6,025 nt of DNA from an uncultured Hyphomonadaceae bacterium (GCA_937873805.1 CALMWO010000231.1:1-6025); one strand, 5' to 3'; counted from the stretch's first letter, positions 1-5,457 are shown. A program made the numbers and translations. The notes: a model not told the origin generated them from the sequence alone.

Positions 1-686
1 GCCGACGCATGACGACAACAGACGAGATCGAATCCTGCGACGTGCTGGTGATCGCAACGGGCGCTCAGGCCAAATGGCTGGGTCTCGAGAGCGAAGCCAA
101 GTTCAAGGGCTTTGGCGTGTCCGCCTGCGCCACGTGCGATGCGTTCTTCTATCGCCAGAAGGAAGTCATCGTCGTTGGTGGCGGCAACACCGCTGTGGAA
201 GAGGCGCTTCACCTGACGCACTTCGCATCGAAGGTGACGGTGGTTCACCGCCGCGATCATTTCCGCGCCGAGAAAATCCTGCAGGACCGCCTGTTCAAGA
301 ATCCGAAGGTCAATGTGCTCTGGGATACCGAGCTGGTCGATGTGATCGGACAGGAAGGTCCGCTCAGCGTCACGAAGGCCAAGCTGAAAAACCTCAAGAC
401 CGGCGAAATCACCGAGCAACCCGTCCACGGCATCTTCATCGCCATCGGCCATGCGCCGCAGACGCAGTTGTTCACCGGCCAGCTTGAAATGAAGCTGGGC
501 GGCTATCTGCATACCGTTCCGGGTTCGACGGCCACGTCCATTCCGGGCGTGTTCGCTGCGGGCGACGTGGCCGACGACATCTTCCGTCAGGCTGTCACCG
601 CAGCTGGTCTCGGTTGCATGGCGGCGCTGGAGGCCGAGAAGTATCTCGAAGGCTTACCGCATCACGCCAAGGTCGCGGCGGAGTAG
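1..686 (+). CDS. trxB: Thioredoxin reductase, C-terminal part (5' end cut by window edge)
   Basis: FAD- and NADPH-dependent enzyme that reduces thioredoxin in the cytoplasm. The reading frame is open to the window edge (whole codons from base 3), so the ATG at 9 is internal. About 225 residues are visible, against roughly 320 for the family; the N-terminal FAD-binding segment is missing. Counting from the internal Met, the redox-active CATC is at residues 40-43 within SACATCD, the NADPH-binding GGGNTA at 57-62, the HRR that contacts the NADPH 2'-phosphate at 80-82, and the C-terminal FAD motif GDVAD at 185-189 followed by RQAVTAAGLG. All key residues in the visible part are intact. The stop TAG abuts the ATG of the next gene with no gap, so the two are probably co-transcribed and may be translationally coupled. 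Family assignment is secure. Confidence 0.96.
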   Translation, partial: RRMTTTDEIESCDVLVIATGAQAKWLGLESEAKFKGFGVSACATCDAFFYRQKEVIVVGGGNTAVEEALHLTHFASKVTVVHRRDHFRAEKILQDRLFKNPKVNVLWDTELVDVIGQEGPLSVTKAKLKNLKTGEITEQPVHGIFIAIGHAPQTQLFTGQLEMKLGGYLHTVPGSTATSIPGVFAAGDVADDIFRQAVTAAGLGCMAALEAEKYLEGLPHHAKVAAE

Positions 687-1301
687 ATGTCGCGCGCCGC
701 ATTCGATCGCTGGATTTCTGGCCTGAAACCGACCGGCATCGAAGTGATCGACGGCCTGCGCAGGGCGCAGGCAGGCAAGCTCGATGACGCGGATGTAAAA
801 CCCGGCGAAGCGATCCGGTTCGGCGGCTATGGCGAGGACCGCACGCTCTACACGCAGACGTTGTTCGCGCCCGAAGGCGAAGAGCCGCGCACGGTGCATC
901 TCGGCATCGACGTGTTCGCGCCTGCGGGCGCGGAAGTGTTCACACCGCTGAATGCGCGCGTTCACTCTTCCCGTATCAACGACAATCCGGGCGATTATGG
1001 CCCGACCATCATTCTCGAACACACGCCTGTGTCGGGCCTGAAGTTTCACACACTGTACGGCCACCTTGATCGCGACAGCCTGAAGGGCCTGAAGCCCGGC
1101 ACGGCTTTCATGGCAGGCGAGAAGTTTGCTGAACTCGGCACGAAACGCGAGAATGGCGGCTGGACGCCTCACCTGCACTTCCAGATCATTCTCGATATCG
1201 GCAGCGCCAAAGGCGACTATCCGGGCGTAGCCAAGCGCAGCGAGCGCGATCACTGGCTATCGATCTGCCCCGATCCCGCAAAGCTGCTGGGCCTGCCCTA
1301 A
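687..1301 (+). CDS. M23/LytM-type metallopeptidase-like protein without signal peptide
   Basis: A 204-residue protein with the zinc-site pattern of peptidase family M23: H71-x3-D75 in HLGID, H126 in LYGHL, and H162-x-H164 in PHLHF. Secreted M23 enzymes cut peptidoglycan cross-links, but this protein has no signal peptide or membrane segment, so it is predicted to be cytoplasmic and its substrate is unknown. From memory of the family, the body (GGYGE-R near 46-52, DYGPTIILEH at 103-112, GGWTPHLHFQ at 157-166, the CPDP..LLGLP ending) closely resembles the central M23 domain of large proteins that join a phosphotransferase-like domain, an M23 domain and a class III aminotransferase. Here the domain stands alone. 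Start: the ATG immediately after the trxB TAG, with GGAG at 680-683 only 3 bases upstream, which is tight and suggests translational coupling to trxB. The domain assignment is firm; the biological role is not known. Confidence 0.88.
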   Translation: MSRAAFDRWISGLKPTGIEVIDGLRRAQAGKLDDADVKPGEAIRFGGYGEDRTLYTQTLFAPEGEEPRTVHLGIDVFAPAGAEVFTPLNARVHSSRINDNPGDYGPTIILEHTPVSGLKFHTLYGHLDRDSLKGLKPGTAFMAGEKFAELGTKRENGGWTPHLHFQIILDIGSAKGDYPGVAKRSERDHWLSICPDPAKLLGLP

Positions 1302-1374
1302 CGTCTGGTACGCGATCAACCCGCGAGCTAGCATCCCCTCCAAGGCGCACAGACGCCGGATTGGGGAGACGACC

Positions 1375-1869
1375 ATGTACAAGCTGATCCTGACGGCGAT
1401 CGCCGGCGTGCTGCTTTCATCCAGCGCCATGGCGCAGACGCCTACGCCAAATGTTCCGGCCGAAGTTGCATCGCTCACTTGGATGCAGGGCGCGCGGGTT
1501 CACACGAACGCCAATGGCACGCCCGTGTATGAAGCCTTCATCGGGCCGGTGAATGGCGTGGTGACGGGAACGGCGCTGACCGTGCTGGCCGCTGGCGGCG
1601 CTTACACCGAGTATCACAAGATCGGCCCCAACGCCGAAGGCGTCTACGGCCTCGACGTGGCGAACACGCGCAACGGGATGAAGTGGAGCTTCACGCCGCT
1701 GAAGGCGATCGAGCCAGGGCGCATCACGTTCCAGACTGTGGATGGCGCGCTGACCATCGCCTACTTCTCCGACAATGCCGGCGGCATCCAATCAAAGGTG
1801 GATCGCGTGGCGGACGGAAAAACAACGACGCAGGAATGGCATTTCCTGCCGATCCCCGCGCCGCAATAA
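1375..1869 (+). CDS. Secreted protein of uncertain family (possibly DUF6265-like)
   Basis: A 164-residue protein with a clear Sec signal peptide: positively charged start (MYK), hydrophobic core to about residue 17, and a likely cleavage after AMA (18-20). It is therefore exported, probably to the periplasm. The mature part begins with a Gln/Thr/Pro-rich stretch, then a LTWMQG motif, and is rich in alternating beta-type segments (VVTGTALTV, YTEYHKIG, KWSFTPL, ITFQTV, LTIAYFS). This layout recalls the DUF6265/lipocalin-like beta-barrel proteins, but the usual C-terminal signature of that family is not obvious, so this is tentative. There are no cysteines in the mature protein. Start chosen at the ATG with GGGGAG at 1363-1368, six bases upstream. 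It follows the M23 gene by 73 bases and converges with the Dps-like gene, 16 bases beyond its stop. Confidence 0.82.
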   Translation: MYKLILTAIAGVLLSSSAMAQTPTPNVPAEVASLTWMQGARVHTNANGTPVYEAFIGPVNGVVTGTALTVLAAGGAYTEYHKIGPNAEGVYGLDVANTRNGMKWSFTPLKAIEPGRITFQTVDGALTIAYFSDNAGGIQSKVDRVADGKTTTQEWHFLPIPAPQ

Positions 1870-1875
1870 CTACGA

Positions 1876-1888
1876 TAATCGACGATTA
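1876..1888. repeat. Short inverted repeat between convergent genes
   Basis: TAATCG-A-CGATTA is a perfect inverted repeat (as RNA, a 5-bp stem with a GAC loop) in the 16-base gap between the secreted protein and the Dps-like gene, overlapping the latter's stop codon. There is no T run on either strand, so a role as a bidirectional terminator is weak at best. Confidence 0.3.
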
Positions 1889-2242
1889 CTTCGCGAGGTG
1901 AGCGCGCAGCATCCAGGCGGCTTTCTCGCCGATGGAGACGCGCTGCGTCATCAGGTCGGCCGTTGCCTGATCGCCCGCGTCTTCGGCAACTTCGAGCGCC
2001 GCACGCGCGGCCTTCACGACGGCCTCGTTGCCCGCAGCGAGGTTCGCCAGCATCTCGTCTTCGGACGGCACGCCCGTGTCGCCCTTGATGGTGGATTTGG
2101 TCGCGATCGAATTGCCGAAAGGCGCGTAGTGACCCAGCGAGCGGATGCGCTCCGCGATCAGGTCGAGCGAGAGCCAGAGTTCATTGTATTGCGTCTCGAA
2201 CAGCGTGTGCAGCGTGAGGAAGCGCGGCCTCTTCTTTGGCAA
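1886..2242 (-). pseudogene. dps: Dps-family ferritin-like protein, N-terminally truncated
   Basis: Dps proteins form 12-subunit shells that oxidise and store iron with peroxide and protect DNA. The 118 visible residues match the family from the second helix onward: FLTLHTLFETQYNELWLSL, then D27-x3-E31 in the LDLIAERIR segment (equivalent to the ferroxidase Asp and Glu), and the C-terminal TADLMTQR..GEKAAWMLR helix. H12 is the second ferroxidase His. Family members are usually 150-180 residues long; the first helix with its HWN motif, which supplies the other ferroxidase His, is absent. The frame upstream of TTG (2240-2242) runs only 23 codons to a TGA, without an ATG or a recognisable Dps sequence, and no Shine-Dalgarno sequence precedes the TTG. 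Only 71 bases separate it from the stop of the upstream gene, too few for the missing part in any frame. Most likely a deletion remnant; an assembly error is the main alternative. Confidence 0.75.
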
Positions 2243-2313
2243 GGCGCGTGCGGCCGGATGGCGCGCTATTTCACCGAACGCGCCTTCGCGCCCGGCACGC
2301 TCTCCGGTTCAGC

Positions 2314-2694
2314 CTATTTCCGCGCCCTCAGGTAGATCTTCGCCGTCCACTCCTTGTCCGGATCGACGGTCGTCAGATCCAGCATACGGAAATTGGAAAA
2401 CATGGTGCAAGTGTCGAGGTCGAGATAGCCGAAGCGGGCGGTGGGCTCGACCTTGACCGCGCCCCTGTTCGCCTTGCCGACATTGCAGACCACGCCATCC
2501 CAGCGAGCGTCGGCGGTCTGGTTCCAGAGCACCGGGATCGACGGCAACGTATTCACCTTGATCTCGAACACCACGTCGAAATTGTCGGCTTTCACCGATG
2601 ACGGCGCGAAGCTGGGTCCGATCATGCCGACGGTCTGAGCCTGAACCGGCGCAGCGAAGGCAAGGGTCAGAAGGGAAAGAGCAAGCAGACGCAT
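2314..2694 (-). CDS. Small secreted hypothetical protein with two cysteines
   Basis: A 126-residue protein that I do not recognise. It begins with a typical Sec signal peptide (MRLLALSLLTLAFAAPVQA, likely cleavage after VQA at 17-19), so it is probably periplasmic. The mature part of about 107 residues contains exactly two cysteines, C70 (VVCNVG) and C96 (DTCTMF), which could form a disulfide, and alternating hydrophobic segments (FDVVFEIKV, VKVEPTARFGYLDL, WTAKIYLRA) that suggest a small beta fold. Start: the ATG at 2692-2694 with GAGG (minus strand, 2705-2702) seven bases upstream. It lies 90 bases downstream of purQ and 71 bases upstream of the Dps-like remnant, all on the same strand. No function is assigned. 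Confidence 0.82.
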   Translation of the reverse strand: MRLLALSLLTLAFAAPVQAQTVGMIGPSFAPSSVKADNFDVVFEIKVNTLPSIPVLWNQTADARWDGVVCNVGKANRGAVKVEPTARFGYLDLDTCTMFSNFRMLDLTTVDPDKEWTAKIYLRARK

Positions 2695-2724
2695 GGGATC
2701 GCCTCACACTGTAGGGAGGCCGTC

Positions 2725-2753
2725 ATAACGCGCCGCTGCGGTCAGGATATCAA
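2725..2753 (-). promoter_or_regulatory. Possible promoter of the small secreted protein gene
   Basis: On the minus strand, TTGATA (complement of 2748-2753) resembles a -35 box and is followed after 17 bases by CGTTAT (complement of 2725-2730), a poor -10 match. The position, about 30 bases upstream of the 2694 start, is sensible, and the gap from purQ leaves room for it. Weak, based on pattern only. Confidence 0.25.
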
Positions 2754-2758
2754 TGCGT

Positions 2759-2793
2759 AACCCGCGAGGGTTGAGCAGCTTCGATCAAGCTGC
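2759..2793 (-). terminator. Two adjacent hairpins at the purQ 3' end, possible weak terminator
   Basis: GCAGCTT (2775-2781) pairs with AAGCTGC (2787-2793) around a 5-base loop and overlaps the end of purQ. It is followed on the minus strand by AACCC-GCGA-GGGTT (2759-2772), a perfect 5-bp stem with a 4-base loop. There is no proper T run after either stem, so this could slow or end purQ transcription only weakly, or could protect the 3' end of the mRNA. Confidence 0.35.
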
Positions 2794-3447
2794 CGCCATC
2801 AGGCTTTCGAACAGCTTCACGCCGTCGTTTCCGCCTTCCTGACCGGCCATTGCCCGCTCGGGGTGTGGCATCAGGCCAAGGACGCGGCCGTTTTCGGACA
2901 GGACGCCTGCGATGTCGCGCGCGGAGCCGTTCGGATTTCCGATATAGCGGAAAGCCACCCGGCCATCGCCTTCGAGGCGATCGAGCGTCGCGGTGTCGGC
3001 GAAGTAGTTGCCATCATGGTGCGCGATCGGGAACGAGACTTCGCGCTGATCCTTGTAGCCCGCCGTGAAGGCCGACGAGTTGGAGGCGATGGCCAGCGAT
3101 TGCGGGCGGCAGGCGAAGTTCAGCGAAGCGTTGCGCAGGAGCGCGCCGGGCAGCAAGCCGAGTTCGGTGGCGACCTGGAAGCCGTTGCAGATGGCCAGCA
3201 CGTATCCGCCCTTTGCAGCGTGCGCGCGGATCGCGTCGCCAATCGGGGATGCGGCCGCCATTGCGCCGGAGCGGAGATAGTCGCCGTAGGAAAATCCACC
3301 CGGCAGGACGATCAGGTCCAGCTTGTCCGGCAATTTGCCGTCCTTGTGCCAGACCATCGCTGGCTCTGCGCCCGTCATCTGCCGCAGCGCTGTCTGGGCG
3401 TCGCGATCACAGTTGGATCCGGGGAAGACGATGACGGCGGATTTCAT
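2785..3447 (-). CDS. purQ: Phosphoribosylformylglycinamidine synthase, glutaminase subunit PurQ
   Basis: Class I glutamine amidotransferase subunit of FGAM synthetase: it releases ammonia from glutamine and passes it to PurL in step 4 of IMP synthesis, in complex with PurS. The 220-residue length is normal. The catalytic triad is intact: nucleophile C87 in AICNGFQ, with H195 and E197 in PHPE near the C-terminus. The N-terminal FPGSNCD and the PGGFSYGDYLRSG segment (49-61) are PurQ signatures. Start: ATG at 3445-3447, because AAGGGA on the minus strand (3460-3455) lies seven bases upstream; an in-frame TTG two codons earlier is too close to that site. Unlike the usual purS-purQ-purL arrangement, the gene upstream is the DUF486 gene (72 bases away) and the gene downstream is a secreted protein, so purL is not adjacent. 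Confidence 0.97.
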   Translation of the reverse strand: MKSAVIVFPGSNCDRDAQTALRQMTGAEPAMVWHKDGKLPDKLDLIVLPGGFSYGDYLRSGAMAAASPIGDAIRAHAAKGGYVLAICNGFQVATELGLLPGALLRNASLNFACRPQSLAIASNSSAFTAGYKDQREVSFPIAHHDGNYFADTATLDRLEGDGRVAFRYIGNPNGSARDIAGVLSENGRVLGLMPHPERAMAGQEGGNDGVKLFESLMAAA

Positions 3448-3454
3448 GCACAAA

Positions 3455-3460
3455 TCCCTT
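3455..3460 (-). promoter_or_regulatory. purQ ribosome binding site (decides the start)
   Basis: AAGGGA on the minus strand, seven bases before ATG 3447. It supports this ATG over the in-frame TTG at 3453, which the site nearly touches. Confidence 0.65.
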
Positions 3461-3519
3461 TGCGTCGCGCCTCTAGCAGCTTTTTTTGCGAGTCGCGAGG
3501 GGTGCGAATCGCCGCGCCG

Positions 3520-3861
3520 TCACTTGTAGAAGATGACCCCTGCCCCGAGCGCGATCAGGGCAAAACCCAGCCCATGTTTCCACGTCAGCGGCTCTTTCAG
3601 CACCCAGACCGAGAATGCCGCAAACACAACCAGCGTGATGACTTCCTGCATGGTTTTCAGCTCGGCGGCCGACCAGACCTCGTGCCCGATCCGGTTTGCG
3701 GGAACGGCCATGCAGTATTCTACAAAGGCGATGCCCCAGCTGATGAAGATCACCAGCAGGAGGGGTGAATCCTTGAACTTCAGATGACCGTACCAGGCCG
3801 TGGTCATGAAGATGTTGGAGCCGACCAGAAGAAGGATCGGCATCCAGTGTGCGGGCGTCAT
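3520..3861 (-). CDS. DUF486 / DMT-superfamily small membrane protein
   Basis: A 113-residue inner-membrane protein with four predicted membrane segments, at about residues 8-24, 33-53, 73-88 and 97-112. It carries the conserved DUF486 motif E-Y-x3-VPANRIG (48-59) and an LKEPLTW loop (88-94) of the kind seen in drug/metabolite transporter superfamily half-size proteins. The transported substrate, if any, is unknown. Start chosen at ATG 3859-3861, with GAGG (minus strand, 3870-3867) five bases upstream. The frame stays open to 4173, but that extension is polar, antisense to the first entericidin gene, and not family-like. It is divergent from that entericidin with an 83-base gap and lies 72 bases upstream of purQ, with which it may be co-transcribed. 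Confidence 0.9.
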   Translation of the reverse strand: MTPAHWMPILLLVGSNIFMTTAWYGHLKFKDSPLLLVIFISWGIAFVEYCMAVPANRIGHEVWSAAELKTMQEVITLVVFAAFSVWVLKEPLTWKHGLGFALIALGAGVIFYK

Positions 3862-3894
3862 GAAGACCTCAAAAGGCTTGCACCTGATTTTGGA

Positions 3895-3929
3895 CAGATT
3901 CTGGGTGCATGGCATCAGCACACAATCTG
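3895..3929 (+). promoter_or_regulatory. Interrupted dyad between divergent DUF486 and entericidin genes
   Basis: CAGATT (3895-3900) and AATCTG (3924-3929) are perfect inverted arms, with a second inner pair GTGC (3905-3908) and GCAC (3918-3921) around ATGGCATCA. It lies just upstream of the entericidin ribosome binding site, so it could be an operator or a 5' leader hairpin. No convincing -35/-10 pair was found in this gap. Confidence 0.3.
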
Positions 3930-3944
3930 GTGGCGGAGACGAAC

Positions 3945-4148
3945 ATGAACAGGCTGATCCTTGCGGCGATGCTGCTCGCTCTTTCGGGATGCAACACGGT
4001 TGAAGGCTTCGGCCGCGATCTCCAGGCCATCGGCGGCGTAATGACGGGCACTGCAACCGGCGCGCAGAATGGCGCGACGCAACCGGGCCGCTCGTGCCAG
4101 CCGGATGCCGAGGGCAATGTTCTCGACGGCTGCCGGGCGGGCCTGTAG
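3945..4148 (+). CDS. Entericidin-like lipoprotein with extended cysteine-containing tail
   Basis: A 67-residue predicted lipoprotein. The signal peptide (MNRLILAAMLLA) ends in a lipobox L13-S-G-C16, so C16 should be lipidated and the protein anchored in the envelope. The segment after it, CNTVEGFGRDLQAIGG, is the entericidin A/B pattern. Entericidins were first described in E. coli as a small antidote/toxin lipoprotein pair linked to cell lysis; in most genomes their role is unproven. It is longer than the typical 40-50 residues: residues 41-67 form a polar tail with two further cysteines, C51 and C63. Start: ATG 3945-3947 with GGAG at 3935-3938, six bases upstream; the frame extends to an ATG at 3909, but that lacks a good site and would spoil the signal peptide. 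It is followed after 68 bases by a paralogue on the same strand. Confidence 0.88.
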   Translation: MNRLILAAMLLALSGCNTVEGFGRDLQAIGGVMTGTATGAQNGATQPGRSCQPDAEGNVLDGCRAGL

Positions 4149-4154
4149 CCGCTG

Positions 4155-4185
4155 CTTGCGAAAATCCCCGCAAGGGGCCATCTTT
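4155..4185 (+). terminator. Overlapping hairpins between the two entericidin genes
   Basis: CCCC-GCAA-GGGG (4166-4177) forms a short stem with a stable tetraloop, followed by CCATC and TTTT (4182-4185), like a weak intrinsic terminator. An alternative stem, CTTGCG (4155-4160) with CGCAAG (4169-4174), uses some of the same bases, so the two cannot form together. E. coli also has a terminator between ecnA and ecnB, which makes partial uncoupling of the pair plausible. Confidence 0.35.
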
Positions 4186-4216
4186 TACACTCGGGACAAC
4201 ATCAAGGGGTCACCCA

Positions 4217-4351
4217 ATGCGCAAACTTCTTATCGCCATCATGCTCGCAGCGCCGCTGATGGCGTCGGCCTGCAACACGATCGCTGGCGTAGGCCGCGAT
4301 GTCGGAGCAGTTGGTGGCGCCATGACGAAAACGGCTGAAGAAGCCAAGTAG
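4217..4351 (+). CDS. Entericidin-like small lipoprotein
   Basis: A 44-residue predicted lipoprotein of the entericidin A/B family. The signal peptide (MRKLLIAIMLAAPLM) leads to the lipobox A16-S-A-C19, followed by CNTIAGVGRDVGAVGG. The length is normal for entericidin B-like proteins. It is a clear paralogue of the preceding gene: after the lipidated Cys both share the pattern C-N-T-[VI]-x-G-x-G-R-D-[LV]-x-A-[IV]-G-G-x-M-T-x-T-A, and similarity is visible in the DNA from 3990 and from 4271. The pair therefore looks like a tandem duplication that diverged in the tail. Start: ATG 4217-4219 with AAGGGG (4204-4209) seven bases upstream. A strong terminator follows 25 bases after the stop. By family analogy it would be the toxin-like member, but nothing here proves that. 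Confidence 0.9.
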   Translation: MRKLLIAIMLAAPLMASACNTIAGVGRDVGAVGGAMTKTAEEAK

Positions 4352-4375
4352 GCTCTGCTGCAGCTACGAATTCAG

Positions 4376-4407
4376 ATCGCGCGTCCTTCGGGGCGCGCGA
4401 TTTTCGT
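4376..4407 (+). terminator. Strong intrinsic terminator after the entericidin pair
   Basis: ATCGCGCG then TCC pair with GGG then CGCGCGAT around a TTCG tetraloop: an 11-bp stem (one T-G wobble) from 4376 to 4401, followed by TTTCGTT. It ends plus-strand transcription. The purS stop lies only 7 bases beyond it on the other strand; without a T run in that direction it may serve purS only as a 3' hairpin. Confidence 0.85.
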
Positions 4408-4413
4408 TTGGCC

Positions 4414-4656
4414 TCAAACGATCTCGATCGAGTAGCGCTCGACGACCACGTTCGCGAGCAGTTTCTCGCACATGTCCTTCACGCGCTTTTCGGCGTCCGT
4501 CTTGGACAGGCCATCGGCAAGCTCCAGCTCGATCGTCTTGCCGCAGCGAACCGCACCGACCTCATCGAAGCCGAGACGGACGAGCGCATCGCCGACCGCC
4601 TTGCCTTGCGGATCGAGCACGCCGGCTTTCAGCGAGACGTGGACTTTGGCTTTCAT
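4414..4656 (-). CDS. purS: Phosphoribosylformylglycinamidine synthase subunit PurS
   Basis: Small structural subunit of the three-part FGAM synthetase; a PurS dimer bridges PurL and PurQ and is needed for ammonia transfer. The 80-residue length is exactly typical. The start MKAKVHVSLKAGVLDPQGKAV matches the conserved N-terminal strand and DPQG motif, and the GFDEVGAVRCGKTIELE segment matches the middle of the family; the protein ends in a SIEIV strand. Start: ATG 4654-4656 with AGG (minus strand, 4666-4664) seven bases upstream, a modest ribosome binding site. It lies 39 bases downstream of purC on the same strand and is probably co-transcribed with it. Oddly, purQ is not next: two plus-strand lipoprotein genes and the DUF486 gene intervene. 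Confidence 0.97.
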   Translation of the reverse strand: MKAKVHVSLKAGVLDPQGKAVGDALVRLGFDEVGAVRCGKTIELELADGLSKTDAEKRVKDMCEKLLANVVVERYSIEIV

Positions 4657-4695
4657 CGGTTCGCCTATTCTCAGCGCTGTTCTTGGGAACCCGTC

Positions 4696-5457
4696 TTACT
4701 CTTGCGAGAAAGACAGGATTTCCGCCCCGCCCGCTTCCTTGATGATTCCGAGACGGCGCGCAACCTCGGCATAGGCTTCGGTGACGCCGCCCAAGTCGCG
4801 GCGGAAGCGATCCTTGTCGAGCTTCTCGCCCGTGGTCATGTCCCACAGGCGGCAGCTGTCGGGGCTGATCTCGTCGGCAAGAACCGTGCGGACCATTTCG
4901 CCTTCGTAGAGACGGCCGTACTCGACCTTGAAGTCGACCAGCTTGATCTGCGCGCCGGCGAACAGCCCGGTGAGGAAGTCGTTGATGCGCAGGGTCATCG
5001 CGATGATGTCGTCGATCTCCTGGTGTGTCGCCCAGTTGAACGCGGTGATATGTTCTTCGGACACCAGCGGGTCGCCCAGCTCGTCCTTCTTGTAGCAGAA
5101 CTCGATGATCGAGCGCGGCAGCGGCGTGCCTTCCTCGATGCCGAGGCGCTTGGCGATCGAGCCCGCGGCCACGTTGCGGCAGATCACTTCCAGCGGAATG
5201 ATCTCGACTTCGCGGATCAGCTGCTCGCGCATGTTGAGGCGCTTGAGAAAGTGCGTCGGCAGGCCGATGGCGTTCAGCTGCATCATCACGAATTCGGAGA
5301 TGCGGTTGTTGAGCACGCCCTTGCCGTCAAGCACAGCGCGCTTCTCGTTATTGAACGCGGTCGCGTCGTCCTTGAAGTACTGGATCAGCGTGCCTGGCTC
5401 GGGACCCTCATAGAGGATCTTCGCCTTGCCTTCGTAGATCTTCCGGCGCTTGACCAT
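4696..5457 (-). CDS. purC: Phosphoribosylaminoimidazole-succinocarboxamide synthase (SAICAR synthetase)
   Basis: Cytoplasmic ATP-dependent ligase joining CAIR and aspartate to make SAICAR in IMP synthesis. The 253 residues fit the family (about 235-255). Visible features: N-terminal KRRKIYEGKAKILYEG with the phosphate-binding GKAK (10-13), YFKDDATAFN (27-36), signature 1 IIPLEVICRNVAAGS (86-100), signature 2 LVDFKVEYG (173-181), and ISPDSCRLWD near the C-terminus. No key segment is missing. Start: ATG 5455-5457 with GGAG on the minus strand (5470-5467) nine bases upstream, and a TAA immediately before the ATG. It is the first gene of the purC-purS unit and is divergent from the ATP synthase zeta gene; the shared 181-base region holds inverted repeats that could carry regulation. 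Confidence 0.98.
   Translation of the reverse strand: MVKRRKIYEGKAKILYEGPEPGTLIQYFKDDATAFNNEKRAVLDGKGVLNNRISEFVMMQLNAIGLPTHFLKRLNMREQLIREVEIIPLEVICRNVAAGSIAKRLGIEEGTPLPRSIIEFCYKKDELGDPLVSEEHITAFNWATHQEIDDIIAMTLRINDFLTGLFAGAQIKLVDFKVEYGRLYEGEMVRTVLADEISPDSCRLWDMTTGEKLDKDRFRRDLGGVTEAYAEVARRLGIIKEAGGAEILSFSQE

Noticed and set aside
1302..1374. CGTCTG (1302-1307) and CAGACG (1350-1355) as an operator or terminator after the M23 gene
   Set aside because: Arms are 42 bases apart with no T run; more likely chance in GC-rich sequence.
2269..2316. In-frame read-through codons after the TAG of the 2314-2694 gene, ending at a second TAG, which could mean a lost C-terminal extension
   Set aside because: Only 15 codons and no homology evidence; the first stop is taken as real.
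2258..2335. A 25-codon plus-strand frame starting MARYFTERAF in the gap upstream of the Dps remnant
   Set aside because: No ribosome binding site, overlaps the 3' end of the secreted protein gene antisense, and not recognisable; probably chance.
3480..3488. Run of seven T's at 3481-3487 as a terminator
   Set aside because: On the plus strand no gene ends here and no stem precedes it; on the minus strand, where purQ and DUF486 are read, it is an A run.
2863..3768. A 301-codon open frame on the plus strand across purQ and the DUF486 gene
   Set aside because: Antisense shadow of two well-supported genes; arginine-rich composition and no recognisable domain.
3862..4173. N-terminal extension of the DUF486 gene on the minus strand
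   Set aside because: The extra 104 codons overlap the first entericidin antisense, are not membrane-like, and the ATG at 3861 has its own ribosome binding site and gives the normal family length.
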